From positions 1 through 64,000 of the forward strand of contig NZ_PQSU01000024.1 of the NCBI RefSeq assembly GCF_002920615.1: a stretch of 64,000 bases of DNA. Reading direction: 5' to 3'. This document shows, piece after piece, positions 8,615 to 17,526 of this stretch (position 1 is its first letter; each line of letters opens with the position of its first letter). The notes beneath the pieces were generated by a model, which had not been told where the DNA came from, did no database searches, and was given only the letters and a program-made list of their open reading frames with translations. This DNA comes from Streptomyces sp. Ru62. Its GTDB lineage: Bacteria; Actinomycetota; Actinomycetes; Streptomycetales; Streptomycetaceae. The position numbers were made by a program, and so were the translations under genes.

Positions 8615-9711
8615 CCGGCCGTCCGTCCCCGCTGCTGCTGGACGGCGTGGCGATGGCCATGGCCCTCCTCGACGTGTGGGCCCACTGGGACATCGGCGAG
8701 CCGCTGCGGATGGCCTGCGCCCTGGGCGCCGCCGTCGTCCTGCTGCTGCGCCGGCGGCAGCCGCTGCTCACCTTCCTGCTGACCCTCCCGGCCGTGCTGC
8801 TGTCCGACTCGGTCGTCGCCTGCCTGGCCGCGCTGTACACGCTCGCTTCCCTCAGCCGCCCCCGGACGCTGCTGCTCCTGTGCGTCCTGGCCTTCGCGTT
8901 CTGCGACACGACCGCCCTGCCGTCACCGAACTTCGATCTGACCGAGCTCGCCAGGCTGATCCCGTTCGGCTACAGCGCCGCCACCGCGGCCGCCGCCGTG
9001 TTCCTCGGGCAGCTCGTGCGGACCCGGCGCGACCTGTCGCTCAGACTGACCGAGATCTCCGAGGCGCGCGACCACCAGCAGCTGCTGACCGCCCAGGCCG
9101 TCCTGGCCAAGGAGCGCGCCCAGCTCGCGCGGGAGATGCACGACGTCGTCTCCCACCAGGTCAGCCTGATCGCCGTGCGCGCCGGCGCCCTCCAGGTCGG
9201 CGCGGACGACGCGGACACCAAGGAGGCCGCGGCGACGATCCGGCGACTGAGCGTGCAGACGCTGGACGAGCTGCGCCACATGGTCGGCGTCCTGCGTGCC
9301 TCCGGCGGCCACCCCACGGAGCTGACCCCGCAGCCGGCGCTCACCGACATCCAGCGGCTCGCCGAAAGCTGCGGCATCGAGACCGAGCTGAAGACTGACC
9401 TGCCCGAAGGGCTCCCGGCCACCGTCCAGCGCGCGGTCTACCGCACGGTCCAGGAAGCGCTGACCAACACCCGCAAACACGCTCCCGGCGCCAAGGCGCG
9501 CATCGACCTGCTGCACACCAACGGCTCCGTCCGGGTCCGGGTCACCAACACCGCGCCGACCCAGCCGCCACTGCCGCTGCCCGGTGCCCACCACGGCCTG
9601 ATCGGGCTGCGCCAGCGCGCCGAACTCCTCGGCGGCACCATGACCGCGGGCCCGACGAGCGACGGCGGTTACGAGGTCTGCGTGGTGCTGCCGGCGGACA
9701 TCGCGGGGTGA
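8611..9711 (+). CDS. Sensor histidine kinase (HisKA_3 / NarX-like)
   Basis: A 366-residue protein from the GTG at 8611. Several hydrophobic segments lie between about residues 8 and 135, consistent with a membrane sensor that has little extracellular loop. The dimerisation box EMHDVVSHQVSL has phospho-acceptor H177. The HATPase_c domain is at the C-terminus, with VQEALTNTRKHAPG (N box) and GLIGLRQRAELLGG. It is translationally coupled to the response regulator, its obvious partner. It ends 13 bp from the end of the convergent P450 gene, with no obvious hairpin between them. Confidence 0.92.
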   Translation: MTGRPSPLLLDGVAMAMALLDVWAHWDIGEPLRMACALGAAVVLLLRRRQPLLTFLLTLPAVLLSDSVVACLAALYTLASLSRPRTLLLLCVLAFAFCDTTALPSPNFDLTELARLIPFGYSAATAAAAVFLGQLVRTRRDLSLRLTEISEARDHQQLLTAQAVLAKERAQLAREMHDVVSHQVSLIAVRAGALQVGADDADTKEAAATIRRLSVQTLDELRHMVGVLRASGGHPTELTPQPALTDIQRLAESCGIETELKTDLPEGLPATVQRAVYRTVQEALTNTRKHAPGAKARIDLLHTNGSVRVRVTNTAPTQPPLPLPGAHHGLIGLRQRAELLGGTMTAGPTSDGGYEVCVVLPADIAG

Positions 9712-9724
9712 GCGTACGACGTGT

Positions 9725-10963
9725 TCAGCGCAGCCCGTCGAAGGTGACGCCCAGGTGCCGGGGGCCACGCAGCACGGCGTTGCGCCGATACGGCGGCGGG
9801 TCCTCGACCAGGCGGGGACCCTCCAGCCGCCGGGCCAGCTCGGACAGCGCGATCTGGGCCTCCAGCCGGGCCAGCGGGGCGCCGAAACAGCTGTGGATGC
9901 CGCTGCCGAAACCGAGGTGCTGGATGTCGCCGCGGTCCGGGTCGAACCGCTCCGGGTCCTTGAACCGCTCCGGGTCCCGGTTGCCCGCGGCGAGCACCAG
10001 CCAGATGCGCGAACCCTTGGGGATCGTGACCCCGCGCACCTCGATGTCGGCGATGCAGGTGCGCTGCGGCACCAACTGCACGGGCGGTTCGTAGCGCAGC
10101 AGCTCCTCCACGATGTTGACCGACAGACCCGGGTCCTCCCGCAGCCGCCCGAGGATCTCCGGGTGGCGCAGCAGGGTGAGCATGCCGTTGGTGATCAGGT
10201 TGACCGTCGTCTCATGACCGGCGATCAGCAGCAGCACCGAGGTGCTGAGCACCTCCATCATCGACAGGGAGCCGTCCGGGCCCCGGCCGGCCACCAGGTC
10301 GGACAACAGGTCGTCCCGCGGCTCCTTGGCGCGCTCCTCGACCAGCCCGGCCAGGTACATGCCGAGCTGCATACGGGCCTCCCGCGTCGCCTTCCGGGCG
10401 TCGGCGTCCTCGTCCGGGCCGGCCGCCGGGTCGAGGCTCGCGACCAGCGGGTCGACCCAGGTGCGGAACCGCGGCTCGTCCTCCCGGGGAACCCCGAGCA
10501 GCCGGCAGATCACCGTGACGGGGAACGGATAGGCGAACTGGTCGACCAGGTCGACCTGGCGCGCGTCGCCGAACCCGTCGATCAGCTCGGTCACGATCTG
10601 TCGCATCTCACCCCGCATGTTCTCGATCCGCCGCGGCCGGTGCGGCGGTCCGAAGGCGCTGTTGGCGATGCGCCGCAGCCGGTCGTGCTCGGGCGGGTCC
10701 AGCCGCAGGAACGACGGCGGCAGCCCTCCCGTCTCCTCGGTCCGGTCGAGCCCGTCGCCCCCCGCGGCGGCCAGGTTGGCGGCGTCGGAGCTGATCCGCG
10801 GATCGTGGAGGAGGGCCTTGATGTCGTAGTACGAACTGATGAGGTACGGGCCTCCCTCCTCCTCGTGGAGCACCGGCGTCCTGCGGAGTTCCTCGTAGAC
10901 CGGGTACGGGTTGGCGCGGTTGGCGTAGTCGGTGATCTGGCGCGCGATCGAGGCGTGCGGCAT
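9725..10963 (-). CDS. Cytochrome P450
   Basis: A 412-residue soluble bacterial P450. The I-helix oxygen-activation motif is AGHETT (about residue 245), and the K-helix region ELLRYEPP follows. The haem loop is FGSGIHSCFGAPLAR with the ligand Cys near residue 359. Its electron partners, an FAD reductase and a 3Fe-4S ferredoxin, lie immediately upstream on the same strand (36-bp gap), so a self-contained three-component monooxygenase is likely. No terpene, polyketide or peptide synthase gene is near, so the substrate cannot be inferred. Confidence 0.95.
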   Translation of the reverse strand: MPHASIARQITDYANRANPYPVYEELRRTPVLHEEEGGPYLISSYYDIKALLHDPRISSDAANLAAAGGDGLDRTEETGGLPPSFLRLDPPEHDRLRRIANSAFGPPHRPRRIENMRGEMRQIVTELIDGFGDARQVDLVDQFAYPFPVTVICRLLGVPREDEPRFRTWVDPLVASLDPAAGPDEDADARKATREARMQLGMYLAGLVEERAKEPRDDLLSDLVAGRGPDGSLSMMEVLSTSVLLLIAGHETTVNLITNGMLTLLRHPEILGRLREDPGLSVNIVEELLRYEPPVQLVPQRTCIADIEVRGVTIPKGSRIWLVLAAGNRDPERFKDPERFDPDRGDIQHLGFGSGIHSCFGAPLARLEAQIALSELARRLEGPRLVEDPPPYRRNAVLRGPRHLGVTFDGLR

Positions 10964-10999
10964 GGCGGGTCCTTGGGGCGTCGGGGCCGTGGGCGGGGG

Positions 11000-12391
11000 T
11001 CAGTGGCGGGCGGGGTGGAAGACCAGCTGCTGGTCGGCCGGCGAGTAGCCGCTGAGGGTGACCATGGGGCCGTGCGTCGGCAGGGACGGGTCCGGGAACC
11101 CGGCCGGCACCGGCTGCCGGCCCTCGGGACGCCGGTCCACCGTCGGGTACTCCACCGGGAACGGCGCCCCCCGTTCGATCTGCCGCTGGTAGAACTCCAG
11201 CCACCGCGTGTTGTCGAAGGTCACGGCGGCCACGACCCGGCCCTGGTAGCCGTAGACCCCGACGAACCGGCGCTCGGTCAGTGAGCCCTGGGTGATCATG
11301 AGCTGCTCACCCATGGGCGGCACCCCGACCGACTTGATGTTCACACCGAACATCGACGACCAGAAGGCGGGCATCCACAGGTGCGGCCGCCGGTCGGCGC
11401 CGTGGCAGATCATGTTGTGCGCGGCGGTCTCCGCCTGGGCGACGGCATTGCCCCAGTGCTCCAGCGACAGGAACTGGTACCCGAAGAGCGCGTGCGGGGA
11501 GCGCGCCACATCGCCCGCCACGAAGACGTCGTCCGTGACGATGCCCCGGAAGTCGAAGGCCCGGCAGCCCGCGTCACAGGCGATGCCCCGGGGCCCGGCA
11601 CCGAGCCCCGACCCGGTCAGCCACTCGGTGTTCCGCAGCGAACCCAGCGAGACCACGACCACGTCCGCCTCGACCACGCTCTCGTCGGACAGGTGGACGG
11701 CCCGCACCCTGCCGACCGCGTCACCCTCCAGCGCGGTCACCGTGACATGGGTGCGCAGGTCCACGCCGTTCTCGGTCTGGAGGTCCGCCGCGACCGCGCC
11801 GACGACCCCGCCGAGCGCGCCCACCAGCGGCGCGCCCGCGCGCTCCGCCACGGTCACGGGGAGGTTCATCTCCCGGCACGCCGAGGCCACCTCCGAACCG
11901 GCGAACCCGGCGCCGATGACGAACACCCGGCGCGGCCCCGCCCTCAGCCGCCGGTACAGGTCCGCCGCGTCCTCCCGCGTGCGCAGCAGACAGACGCCGT
12001 CCAGCCGGGCCTCGTCCTCCTTCGGCCACGGCCGGGCCCGCACCCCCGTCGCGATGAGCAGCCGGTCGTACTCCACCTCGTCGCCGTCCGCCATCCGGAC
12101 CCGCTTGGCCGTCAGGTCCAGGCCGGTCGCGGCCACGCCGAGGCGCCATTTGGCGTCGATCTCCCGGCGGTGCGGCAGCTCGGTGTGGTACGGGGACGCC
12201 TTGCCCAGCAGCACGGACTTCGACAGCGGCGGCCGGTCGTACGGCTCGTGGGGCTCGTCACCGACCAGGGTCAGCTCACCGGCGAAACCCTCCGCGCGCA
12301 GCGTCTCGGCGGCCCGCAGACCGGCCAGTGAGGCACCCACGATCACGATCCGGCCCTCGCGCCTGAGCCACTCCACGTAGTCAGCGGCCAT
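11000..12391 (-). CDS. FAD-dependent ferredoxin reductase (BphA4-like)
   Basis: A 463-residue protein starting at the ATG at 12391; the longer open frame overlaps the ferredoxin gene. Two dinucleotide-binding motifs are present: IVIVGASLAGLRAAE near residue 15 (FAD) and VFVIGAGFAGSEVAS near 155 (NAD(P)H). DDVFVAGDVAR follows, about residue 305, then a C-terminal reductase domain. It should pass electrons from NAD(P)H to the adjacent ferredoxin and on to the P450. Its start overlaps the ferredoxin 3' end by 11 nt. The C-terminal 60 residues are longer and more Pro-rich than in typical BphA4 proteins. Confidence 0.92.
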   Translation of the reverse strand: MAADYVEWLRREGRIVIVGASLAGLRAAETLRAEGFAGELTLVGDEPHEPYDRPPLSKSVLLGKASPYHTELPHRREIDAKWRLGVAATGLDLTAKRVRMADGDEVEYDRLLIATGVRARPWPKEDEARLDGVCLLRTREDAADLYRRLRAGPRRVFVIGAGFAGSEVASACREMNLPVTVAERAGAPLVGALGGVVGAVAADLQTENGVDLRTHVTVTALEGDAVGRVRAVHLSDESVVEADVVVVSLGSLRNTEWLTGSGLGAGPRGIACDAGCRAFDFRGIVTDDVFVAGDVARSPHALFGYQFLSLEHWGNAVAQAETAAHNMICHGADRRPHLWMPAFWSSMFGVNIKSVGVPPMGEQLMITQGSLTERRFVGVYGYQGRVVAAVTFDNTRWLEFYQRQIERGAPFPVEYPTVDRRPEGRQPVPAGFPDPSLPTHGPMVTLSGYSPADQQLVFHPARH

Positions 12392-12611
12392 CGGACGCCT
12401 CCCGCACCCCTCCCGCGCGATCCAGTCCGTCGGCCGTGATCGCCTGCACCGGGCAGGCGGCCACGGCACGCGCCACCCGCTCCCGTTGCTCCTCGTCCGC
12501 GCGCGGGTCGTAGAGGAGCGCCTCCTCGCCGTGCATGGTGAAGACGTCGGGCGCGAGGAACGCGCACTGCGCGTACCCCTGACACTTGTTGAGATCGACG
12601 ACGAGCCTCAT
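12381..12611 (-). CDS. 3Fe-4S type ferredoxin
   Basis: A 76-residue protein with the ATG at 12611. Cluster ligands fit the P450-associated 3Fe-4S pattern: C10-x5-C16 (KCQGYAQC) and a later CPVQAI Cys, with a non-Cys residue at the position of the fourth ligand. The first gene of the ferredoxin-reductase-P450 set by transcription order, it overlaps the reductase start by 11 nt. It shuttles single electrons in the cytoplasm. The Asp/Glu-rich surface (DPRADEEQRERV) is typical of such carriers. Confidence 0.93.
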   Translation of the reverse strand: MRLVVDLNKCQGYAQCAFLAPDVFTMHGEEALLYDPRADEEQRERVARAVAACPVQAITADGLDRAGGVREASDGR

Positions 12612-12769
12612 CGACGCTCCGCCCTTCCCATGGCCAGGTCCGGACGCACCGCGCGGCGAGCGCGGACGGCTCCGGACGGCGGTCGTCCCCCGCCCGCCAG
12701 CATGCGAGCCCGGGCGGGGTGACCGCGCGCCGGGCACGCCGATCGAGTGAGCGGCCGGCGGCCCGGGCG

Positions 12770-13627
12770 TCATCCGGCGCCGGCGGGCCGGGGACCGTCA
12801 CGGCGGCCGGCCACGAGGATGTGCACGCTGAGCAGCAGCGACCAGGCCGGGAAGACCAATTCCGCCCACGGCACGTTGGACGACACGAACAACAGCGTGA
12901 GAGCGGTGAGGAGGCCCAGGACCGTGAGCCAGCGCGGCAGCACACCGAGGCGGTGGCCGATGACCGACATCGAGGACACGAAGACGGCCGCCATCCGCAT
13001 GGCGTACTCCGTCATCAGCGCGTACGCGAGGTGGCGGCCGAAGTCCCAGGTGGCCGGCAGCGGTGAGACACCGGCCGGGTGGGCCACCACGAGCACGGCA
13101 CTCGCCGCCGCGGCCGCGCCGAACAGCGTGGCGGTGAAGACCAGCCCGCTGCCCAGGAAGACCGTCGCGAGGAACTTGTCCTCGCCCGCGCCGACGTGCG
13201 CGCGGATCGCGCCGATGAACCACAGGAAGAAGATCCCGGCGAACGGCACCAGCGCGAGGGCCGTCCGCAGCGCCCGGCGCCGCGCGGAGTCGGTGAAGCC
13301 GTGCGCGGTGACCGCGTCCGCCCCTTCCGGGATCCCCAGCCTGACCAGGACGATCGCCGCCGCCAGGAGCAGCGCGAAGACGACCCCGGCCAGCCCCGCG
13401 GCGCGCGGTGTCCGCAGCGCCTCCTGCCCCGGCCCCTCTCCCGCGTCCCCGGCCCGCCTTCGGCATCGGCCCCCGGCCCCGTCTCCTGCATGCCCGGCCC
13501 GCCTTCCGCATCGGCCCCCGGCACCAGCTAGCCGTCCGGCTCCCGCCCGCGCCAGCGGGAGGCGTCCGTACGGCCGAGCGGAAATCCCCTCGCGCCGTCC
13601 TCCCGGAGCCGGGCGTGCATGCCGCAC
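12770..13627 (-). CDS. Multi-pass membrane protein, unknown function, uncertain start
   Basis: The C-terminal 210 residues are clearly membrane-embedded, with about six hydrophobic segments (AGLAGVVFALLLAAAIVLV first, then near LVPFAGIFFLWFIGAI, FLGSGLVFTATLFGAAAAA, MAAVFVSSMSVIG, LTVLGLLTALTLLFVSS and the C-terminus). The N-terminus is doubtful. I give the in-frame GTG at 13627, but a further GTG exists at 13765. A 45-bp duplicated Arg/Gly-rich stretch precedes the first helix. In a neighbouring frame that stretch reads PGADAEGGPG-type hydrophilic sequence, so a frameshift near 13430 is possible. It lies 158 bp upstream of the ferredoxin on the same strand. Confidence 0.7.
   Translation of the reverse strand: MRHARPAPGGRREGISARPYGRLPLARAGAGRLAGAGGRCGRRAGHAGDGAGGRCRRRAGDAGEGPGQEALRTPRAAGLAGVVFALLLAAAIVLVRLGIPEGADAVTAHGFTDSARRRALRTALALVPFAGIFFLWFIGAIRAHVGAGEDKFLATVFLGSGLVFTATLFGAAAAASAVLVVAHPAGVSPLPATWDFGRHLAYALMTEYAMRMAAVFVSSMSVIGHRLGVLPRWLTVLGLLTALTLLFVSSNVPWAELVFPAWSLLLSVHILVAGRRDGPRPAGAG
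13448..13525. repeat. Two 45-bp-spaced copies of a ~33-bp GC-rich unit
   Basis: The unit beginning CCCGGCCCGCCTTC at 13448 recurs at 13493 with one or two changes (CGGCATCGG versus CGCATCGG context). The spacing is 45 bp, a multiple of three, so the copy adds 15 residues to the N-terminal part of the membrane-protein frame. Confidence 0.7.
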
Positions 13628-13825
13628 GCTCCGCCGTGACTGGGCCGCGCCCCCTGCCCCCTGCGCGGCCCGCTGGGAGGCTGCCCAGGTCGAGGGGGGT
13701 ACCGCACGCGTGACCGGCGCCCGCCGCGGGCCGGGATCGGGCAGTGGCGCCCTCGCCTCCGTCACCCGCTCCCCGCCCACGACGCTCGCCGGACAGGGGC
13801 CCGTGGCCGCGCGGTTCCCCGCCGG

Positions 13826-13936
13826 ACGCTGGGCGCGCCCGACGACCCGGTCCGCCTCATCGTCTGGCCGGTCATCGACGAGACGGGCCGGATCACGGGC
13901 GAGGTCGTCACCCCGGAAGGCGGCCCCCGGGGCTGA
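13826..13936 (+). pseudogene. Possible 3' remnant of a lost gene
   Basis: The frame ending at the TGA at 13934-13936 reads a natural-looking tail (PVRLIVWPVIDETGRITGEV, then VTPEGGPRG) after about residue TLGAPDD. Upstream in the same frame the sequence turns into Arg/Pro noise, with no start codon or ribosome site. The rest of 13628-14013 shows no supportable gene. I read this as the end of a decayed or frameshifted gene; the family is not recognised. Confidence 0.3.
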
Positions 13937-14013
13937 AACGGGCGGTCACAGTCGGACGCGTGAGCGGTCAGAGCCGGACGTCGTGAGCGGTCGGAGTCGG
14001 ACGACGTGAGCCG

Positions 14014-15705
14014 TCACAGCCGGGACAGTTCGTCCACCAGGTCGTCCAGGCCCAGAGAGCCCTGCGACAGCGCCGCCATGTGCCAGGCCTTCAGGTCGAA
14101 CGCGTCGCCGTGCCGCTCGCGCGCCTTCTCCCGGCCCAGCAGCCACGCCCGCTCCCCGAGCTTGTAGCCGATCGCCTGGCCCGGGATCGTCAGGTACCGG
14201 GTCAGCTCGCTCTCCACGAAGTCCGCCGGACGGCTGCTGTGCGCGCCGAAGAACTCCTGGGCCAGCTCCGGCGTCCACCGCTCCCCGGGGTGGAACGGCG
14301 AGTCCGCCGGGATCCGGAGCTCCAGGTGCATGCCGATGTCCACGATCACCCGGGCCGCCCGCATCATCTGCGCGTCCAGGTAGCCGAGCCGCTCCTCCGG
14401 GCCCGTCAGGTAGCCGAGCTCGTCCATGAGCCGCTCCGCGTACAGCGCCCAGCCCTCCATGTTGGCGCTGACCCCGCCGACCGTCGCCTGGTAGCGGGAG
14501 AGGTTCTCGGCCACGTGCGCCCACTGCGCGAGCTGGAGGTGGTGGCCGGGCACGCCCTCGTGGTACCAGGTCGAGACCAGGTCGTAGACCGGGAAGCGGG
14601 TCAGGCCCATCGTGGGCAGCCAGGTGCGGCCGGGCCGGGAGAAGTCCTCCGACGGGGCCGTGTAGTAGGGGGCCGCCGCGCCGCCGGGCGGGGCGATGCA
14701 CGACTCCACCCTCCGCACCCGCTCGGCGAGTTCGAAGTGCGTGCCGTCCAGCTCCTCGATCGCCTTGTCCATCAGGCCCTGGAGCCACTCCCGGACCTCG
14801 TCCACACCCTCGATGTGCCGGCCGTGCTCGTCGAGGTGGGCGAGCGCCACCCACGGCGTCTCAGCGCCGGGCAGGATCTTCTCCGCCTCCCTCTTCATCT
14901 CGCCGAGGATGCGGTGGAACTCCGCCCAGCCGTACGCGTACGCCTCGTCCAGGTCCAGGTCGGTGCCGTTGAAGTAGCGGGCCCAGCGCGCGTACCGCTC
15001 CCGGCCGACCACGTTCGGGGCGCCCTCGATCGCCGGCGCGTACACGTCCCGCAGCCAGTCCCGCAGCTCCACCAGGGCGCCGGTCGCCGCACGCGCCGCC
15101 CCGTCCAGCTCCGCGCGCAGCGCCTGCGGACCCGCGGCGGCGAAGTCCTCGTACCAGCCGCGGCCCGTGCCGTCCGTGTCCGTCCACTCGGTGAGCTGGT
15201 CGATGAAGGTGGCGGTCGGCCGGGGAGCGGCGAACAGCTTGCGCTCCAGGCCGAGTCGCAGTGACTCGCGGTAACCCGCGAGCGCTCCCGGCACCGCGCG
15301 CAGTCGCTCCGCTATCGCCGCCCAGTCCTCCTCCGTGTCCGCCGGGGTGACCGTGAAGATGTCCCGCACCGAGTGACCCGGCGTGCTCATGTTGCCGATC
15401 GCCCGCAGGTGCTCGTCCGCCTCGTGCACGGCGATCTCGGCGGTCAGCCGCTCCCGCAGCAGCCGTGCGCAGCGCCGTTCCGCGTCGCTGTCCGCACCGG
15501 GCCGCCGCTCGGCCTCGTCCAGCCTCGCGAGGGTGGTCCGTGCCAGCGCGGCCAGGGCCTCCTGACCGGCCGGTGAGTAGTCGGGCAGCCTGCTCGAACT
15601 CTCCTTCACACCGAGGTACGTACCGGTGACCGGATCGAGGGCGATGAGGTCGTCGACGTAGGCGTCGGCGACCTGACGGGGCAGCGGGCTCTGGGTCTCA
15701 GACAT
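14014..15705 (-). CDS. DUF885 protein (putative metallohydrolase)
   Basis: A 563-residue protein, start at the ATG at 15705 (MSETQSP). The diagnostic YHEGVPGHHLQLAQW sits near residue 382 and resembles a zinc-binding HExxxxHH centre. DUF885 members resemble metallopeptidases, and some are reported carboxypeptidase-like, but no substrate can be assigned here. There is no signal peptide, so it is probably cytoplasmic. Length is standard for the family. It stands alone on the minus strand between two intergenic regions. Confidence 0.85.
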   Translation of the reverse strand: MSETQSPLPRQVADAYVDDLIALDPVTGTYLGVKESSSRLPDYSPAGQEALAALARTTLARLDEAERRPGADSDAERRCARLLRERLTAEIAVHEADEHLRAIGNMSTPGHSVRDIFTVTPADTEEDWAAIAERLRAVPGALAGYRESLRLGLERKLFAAPRPTATFIDQLTEWTDTDGTGRGWYEDFAAAGPQALRAELDGAARAATGALVELRDWLRDVYAPAIEGAPNVVGRERYARWARYFNGTDLDLDEAYAYGWAEFHRILGEMKREAEKILPGAETPWVALAHLDEHGRHIEGVDEVREWLQGLMDKAIEELDGTHFELAERVRRVESCIAPPGGAAAPYYTAPSEDFSRPGRTWLPTMGLTRFPVYDLVSTWYHEGVPGHHLQLAQWAHVAENLSRYQATVGGVSANMEGWALYAERLMDELGYLTGPEERLGYLDAQMMRAARVIVDIGMHLELRIPADSPFHPGERWTPELAQEFFGAHSSRPADFVESELTRYLTIPGQAIGYKLGERAWLLGREKARERHGDAFDLKAWHMAALSQGSLGLDDLVDELSRL

Positions 15706-15758
15706 GCGGCCCATCCTCGTACGAGGACGATCGCCGCGTCATCCGTGTTTGCCGGGAT

Positions 15759-16244
15759 TCAGCTCTGGGCGTGGCCGGGCGGCAGCAGCGGCCCGCACTC
15801 CCACTGCTGGAAGATCAGCCGGGTCTCCACCCGTGCCACCTCGCGCCGCGCCGTGAACTCGTCCAGCACCAGCCGCTGGAGATCGGCCATGTCCGCGACG
15901 GCCACATGCACCAGGTAGTCGTCGGGCCCGGTCAGATGGAACACCGACCGCGCCTCCGGCAGCGCCCGGATCCGCTCCACGAACGGCCCCACGAGCTCCC
16001 GCCGGTGCGGGCGCACCTGCACCGACAGCAGTGCCTGGAGGCCGCGCCCGAGCTTGGCCGGATCGAGTCGTAGCCGGTGCCCGAGGATCACGCCCGAGCG
16101 GCGCAGCCGCGTCACCCGGTCCAGACAGGTCGACGGCGCCACGCCCACCTGCGCGGCGAGGTCGCGGTAGGTGGTCCGGGCGTCGTTCTGCAACAGCCGC
16201 AGCAGATGCAGATCGACCGGATCCAGTACGACGGAATCGGCCAC
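15759..16244 (-). CDS. Lrp/AsnC family regulator (divergent from trans-sulfuration enzyme)
   Basis: A 161-residue protein; start chosen as the GTG at 16244 (MADSVVLDPVD), which gives the normal family length. The HTH contains LLQNDARTTYRDLAAQVGVA and STCLDRVTRLRRSG, followed by a RAM domain with LTGPDDYLVHVAV. It is divergent, 60 bp apart, from a Cys/Met PLP enzyme. Lrp-type genes are often paired with such lyases and sense the amino acid, so control of methionine or cysteine catabolism is likely (inference). Confidence 0.9.
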   Translation of the reverse strand: MADSVVLDPVDLHLLRLLQNDARTTYRDLAAQVGVAPSTCLDRVTRLRRSGVILGHRLRLDPAKLGRGLQALLSVQVRPHRRELVGPFVERIRALPEARSVFHLTGPDDYLVHVAVADMADLQRLVLDEFTARREVARVETRLIFQQWECGPLLPPGHAQS

Positions 16245-16304
16245 CGGCCGAACGTAGCACGGCGTCCGGCCCCCGGGAACCGTCCGCTGTTCACCCTTCC
16301 GGCC

Positions 16305-17507
16305 ATGGACACATCGAGCACGAGTGCCTACGACGACGTACGCACCGCATCGAGAGCGCTGGCCACCGAGGCCGTGCACGCCGGCCGCGACGACCTCGCC
16401 CGCCAGGGCCTGCACGCCCCGCCGATCGACCTGTCCACCACCTACCCCTCCTACGACAGCCGCGCCGAGGCCGCCCGCATCGACGCCTTCGCCGCCGACG
16501 GCGCCGACCCGGTCGGACCGCCCGTCTACGGCCGCCTCGGCAACCCGACCGTCGCCCGATTCGAGACCGCGCTCGCCCGCCTGGAGGGCACCGAGTCCGC
16601 CGTCGCCTTCGCCAGCGGCATGGCCGCGCTCAGCGCGGTCCTGCTCGCCCGGTCCGCCATGGGCCTGCGCCATGTCGTCGCGGTACGGCCGCTGTACGGC
16701 TGCAGCGACCACCTGCTCACCGCCGGGCTGCTCGGCACGGAGGTCACCTGGACCGACCCGGCCGGCGTCGCGGACGCGCTGCGCCCGGACACCGGTCTGG
16801 TAATGGTCGAGTCCCCGGCCAATCCGACCCTCGCCGAACTCGACCTGCGGGGCATCGCGCACGCCTGCGGCTCGGTGCCGTTGCTCGCCGACAACACCTT
16901 CGCCACGCCCGTGCTGCAACGCCCGGCCGAGCAGGGTGCCCGGCTGGTGCTGCACAGCGCCACCAAGTATCTCGGCGGTCATGGCGATGTGCTGGCCGGG
17001 GTCGTCGCCTGCGACGAGGAGTTCGCGGGCCGGCTACGGCAGATACGGTTCGCCACCGGGGGAGTCCTGCATCCGCTCGCCGGCTACCTGCTGCTGCGGG
17101 GGCTGTCCACGCTCCCGGTGCGGGTGCGGGCCGCCTCCGCGAACGCCGCCGAACTGGCCCGCCGGCTCGCCGCCGACCCGCGCGTTGCCCGGGTGCGGTA
17201 TCCGCGGCTCGGCGGCGCGATGATCGCCTTCGAGGTGCACGGCGACCCGCACGAGGTGATCTCCCGGGTCCGGCTGGTCACCCCCGCGGTGAGTCTGGGC
17301 AGCGTCGACACGCTCATCCAGCACCCCGCCTCCATCAGCCACCGCATCGTGGACGCCGAGGCCCGCCGCGGGGCCGGGGTGAGCGACCGGCTCCTGCGGT
17401 TGTCGGTGGGCCTGGAGGACGTCGACGACCTGTGGTCCGACCTGGACCAGGCCCTGGGCACTCCCCGCGGACGCCGGGTGACGCCGCTGCGGGAGGCGGT
17501 GCGCTGA
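16305..17507 (+). CDS. Cys/Met metabolism PLP enzyme (gamma-lyase/synthase family)
   Basis: A 400-residue protein from the ATG at 16305. It shows the trans-sulfuration fold I signature: substrate loop PVYGRLGNPTV, AFASGMAALSA, ESPANPTL, LADNTFATP, and the PLP lysine in HSATKYLGGHGDV near residue 215. The C-terminal SVGLEDVDDLWSDLDQAL is typical. Candidate reactions are methionine gamma-lyase, cystathionine gamma-lyase or gamma-synthase. The divergent Lrp regulator favours a catabolic lyase, but the sequence alone does not decide. Confidence 0.9.
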   Translation: MDTSSTSAYDDVRTASRALATEAVHAGRDDLARQGLHAPPIDLSTTYPSYDSRAEAARIDAFAADGADPVGPPVYGRLGNPTVARFETALARLEGTESAVAFASGMAALSAVLLARSAMGLRHVVAVRPLYGCSDHLLTAGLLGTEVTWTDPAGVADALRPDTGLVMVESPANPTLAELDLRGIAHACGSVPLLADNTFATPVLQRPAEQGARLVLHSATKYLGGHGDVLAGVVACDEEFAGRLRQIRFATGGVLHPLAGYLLLRGLSTLPVRVRAASANAAELARRLAADPRVARVRYPRLGGAMIAFEVHGDPHEVISRVRLVTPAVSLGSVDTLIQHPASISHRIVDAEARRGAGVSDRLLRLSVGLEDVDDLWSDLDQALGTPRGRRVTPLREAVR

Positions 17508-17526
17508 GGCTCTCTGCCGGGGGCCG

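Noticed and set aside
12747..14009. Plus-strand 420-codon frame
   Set aside because: Ser/Arg/Pro-rich shadow of the minus-strand membrane-protein gene, without a ribosome site.
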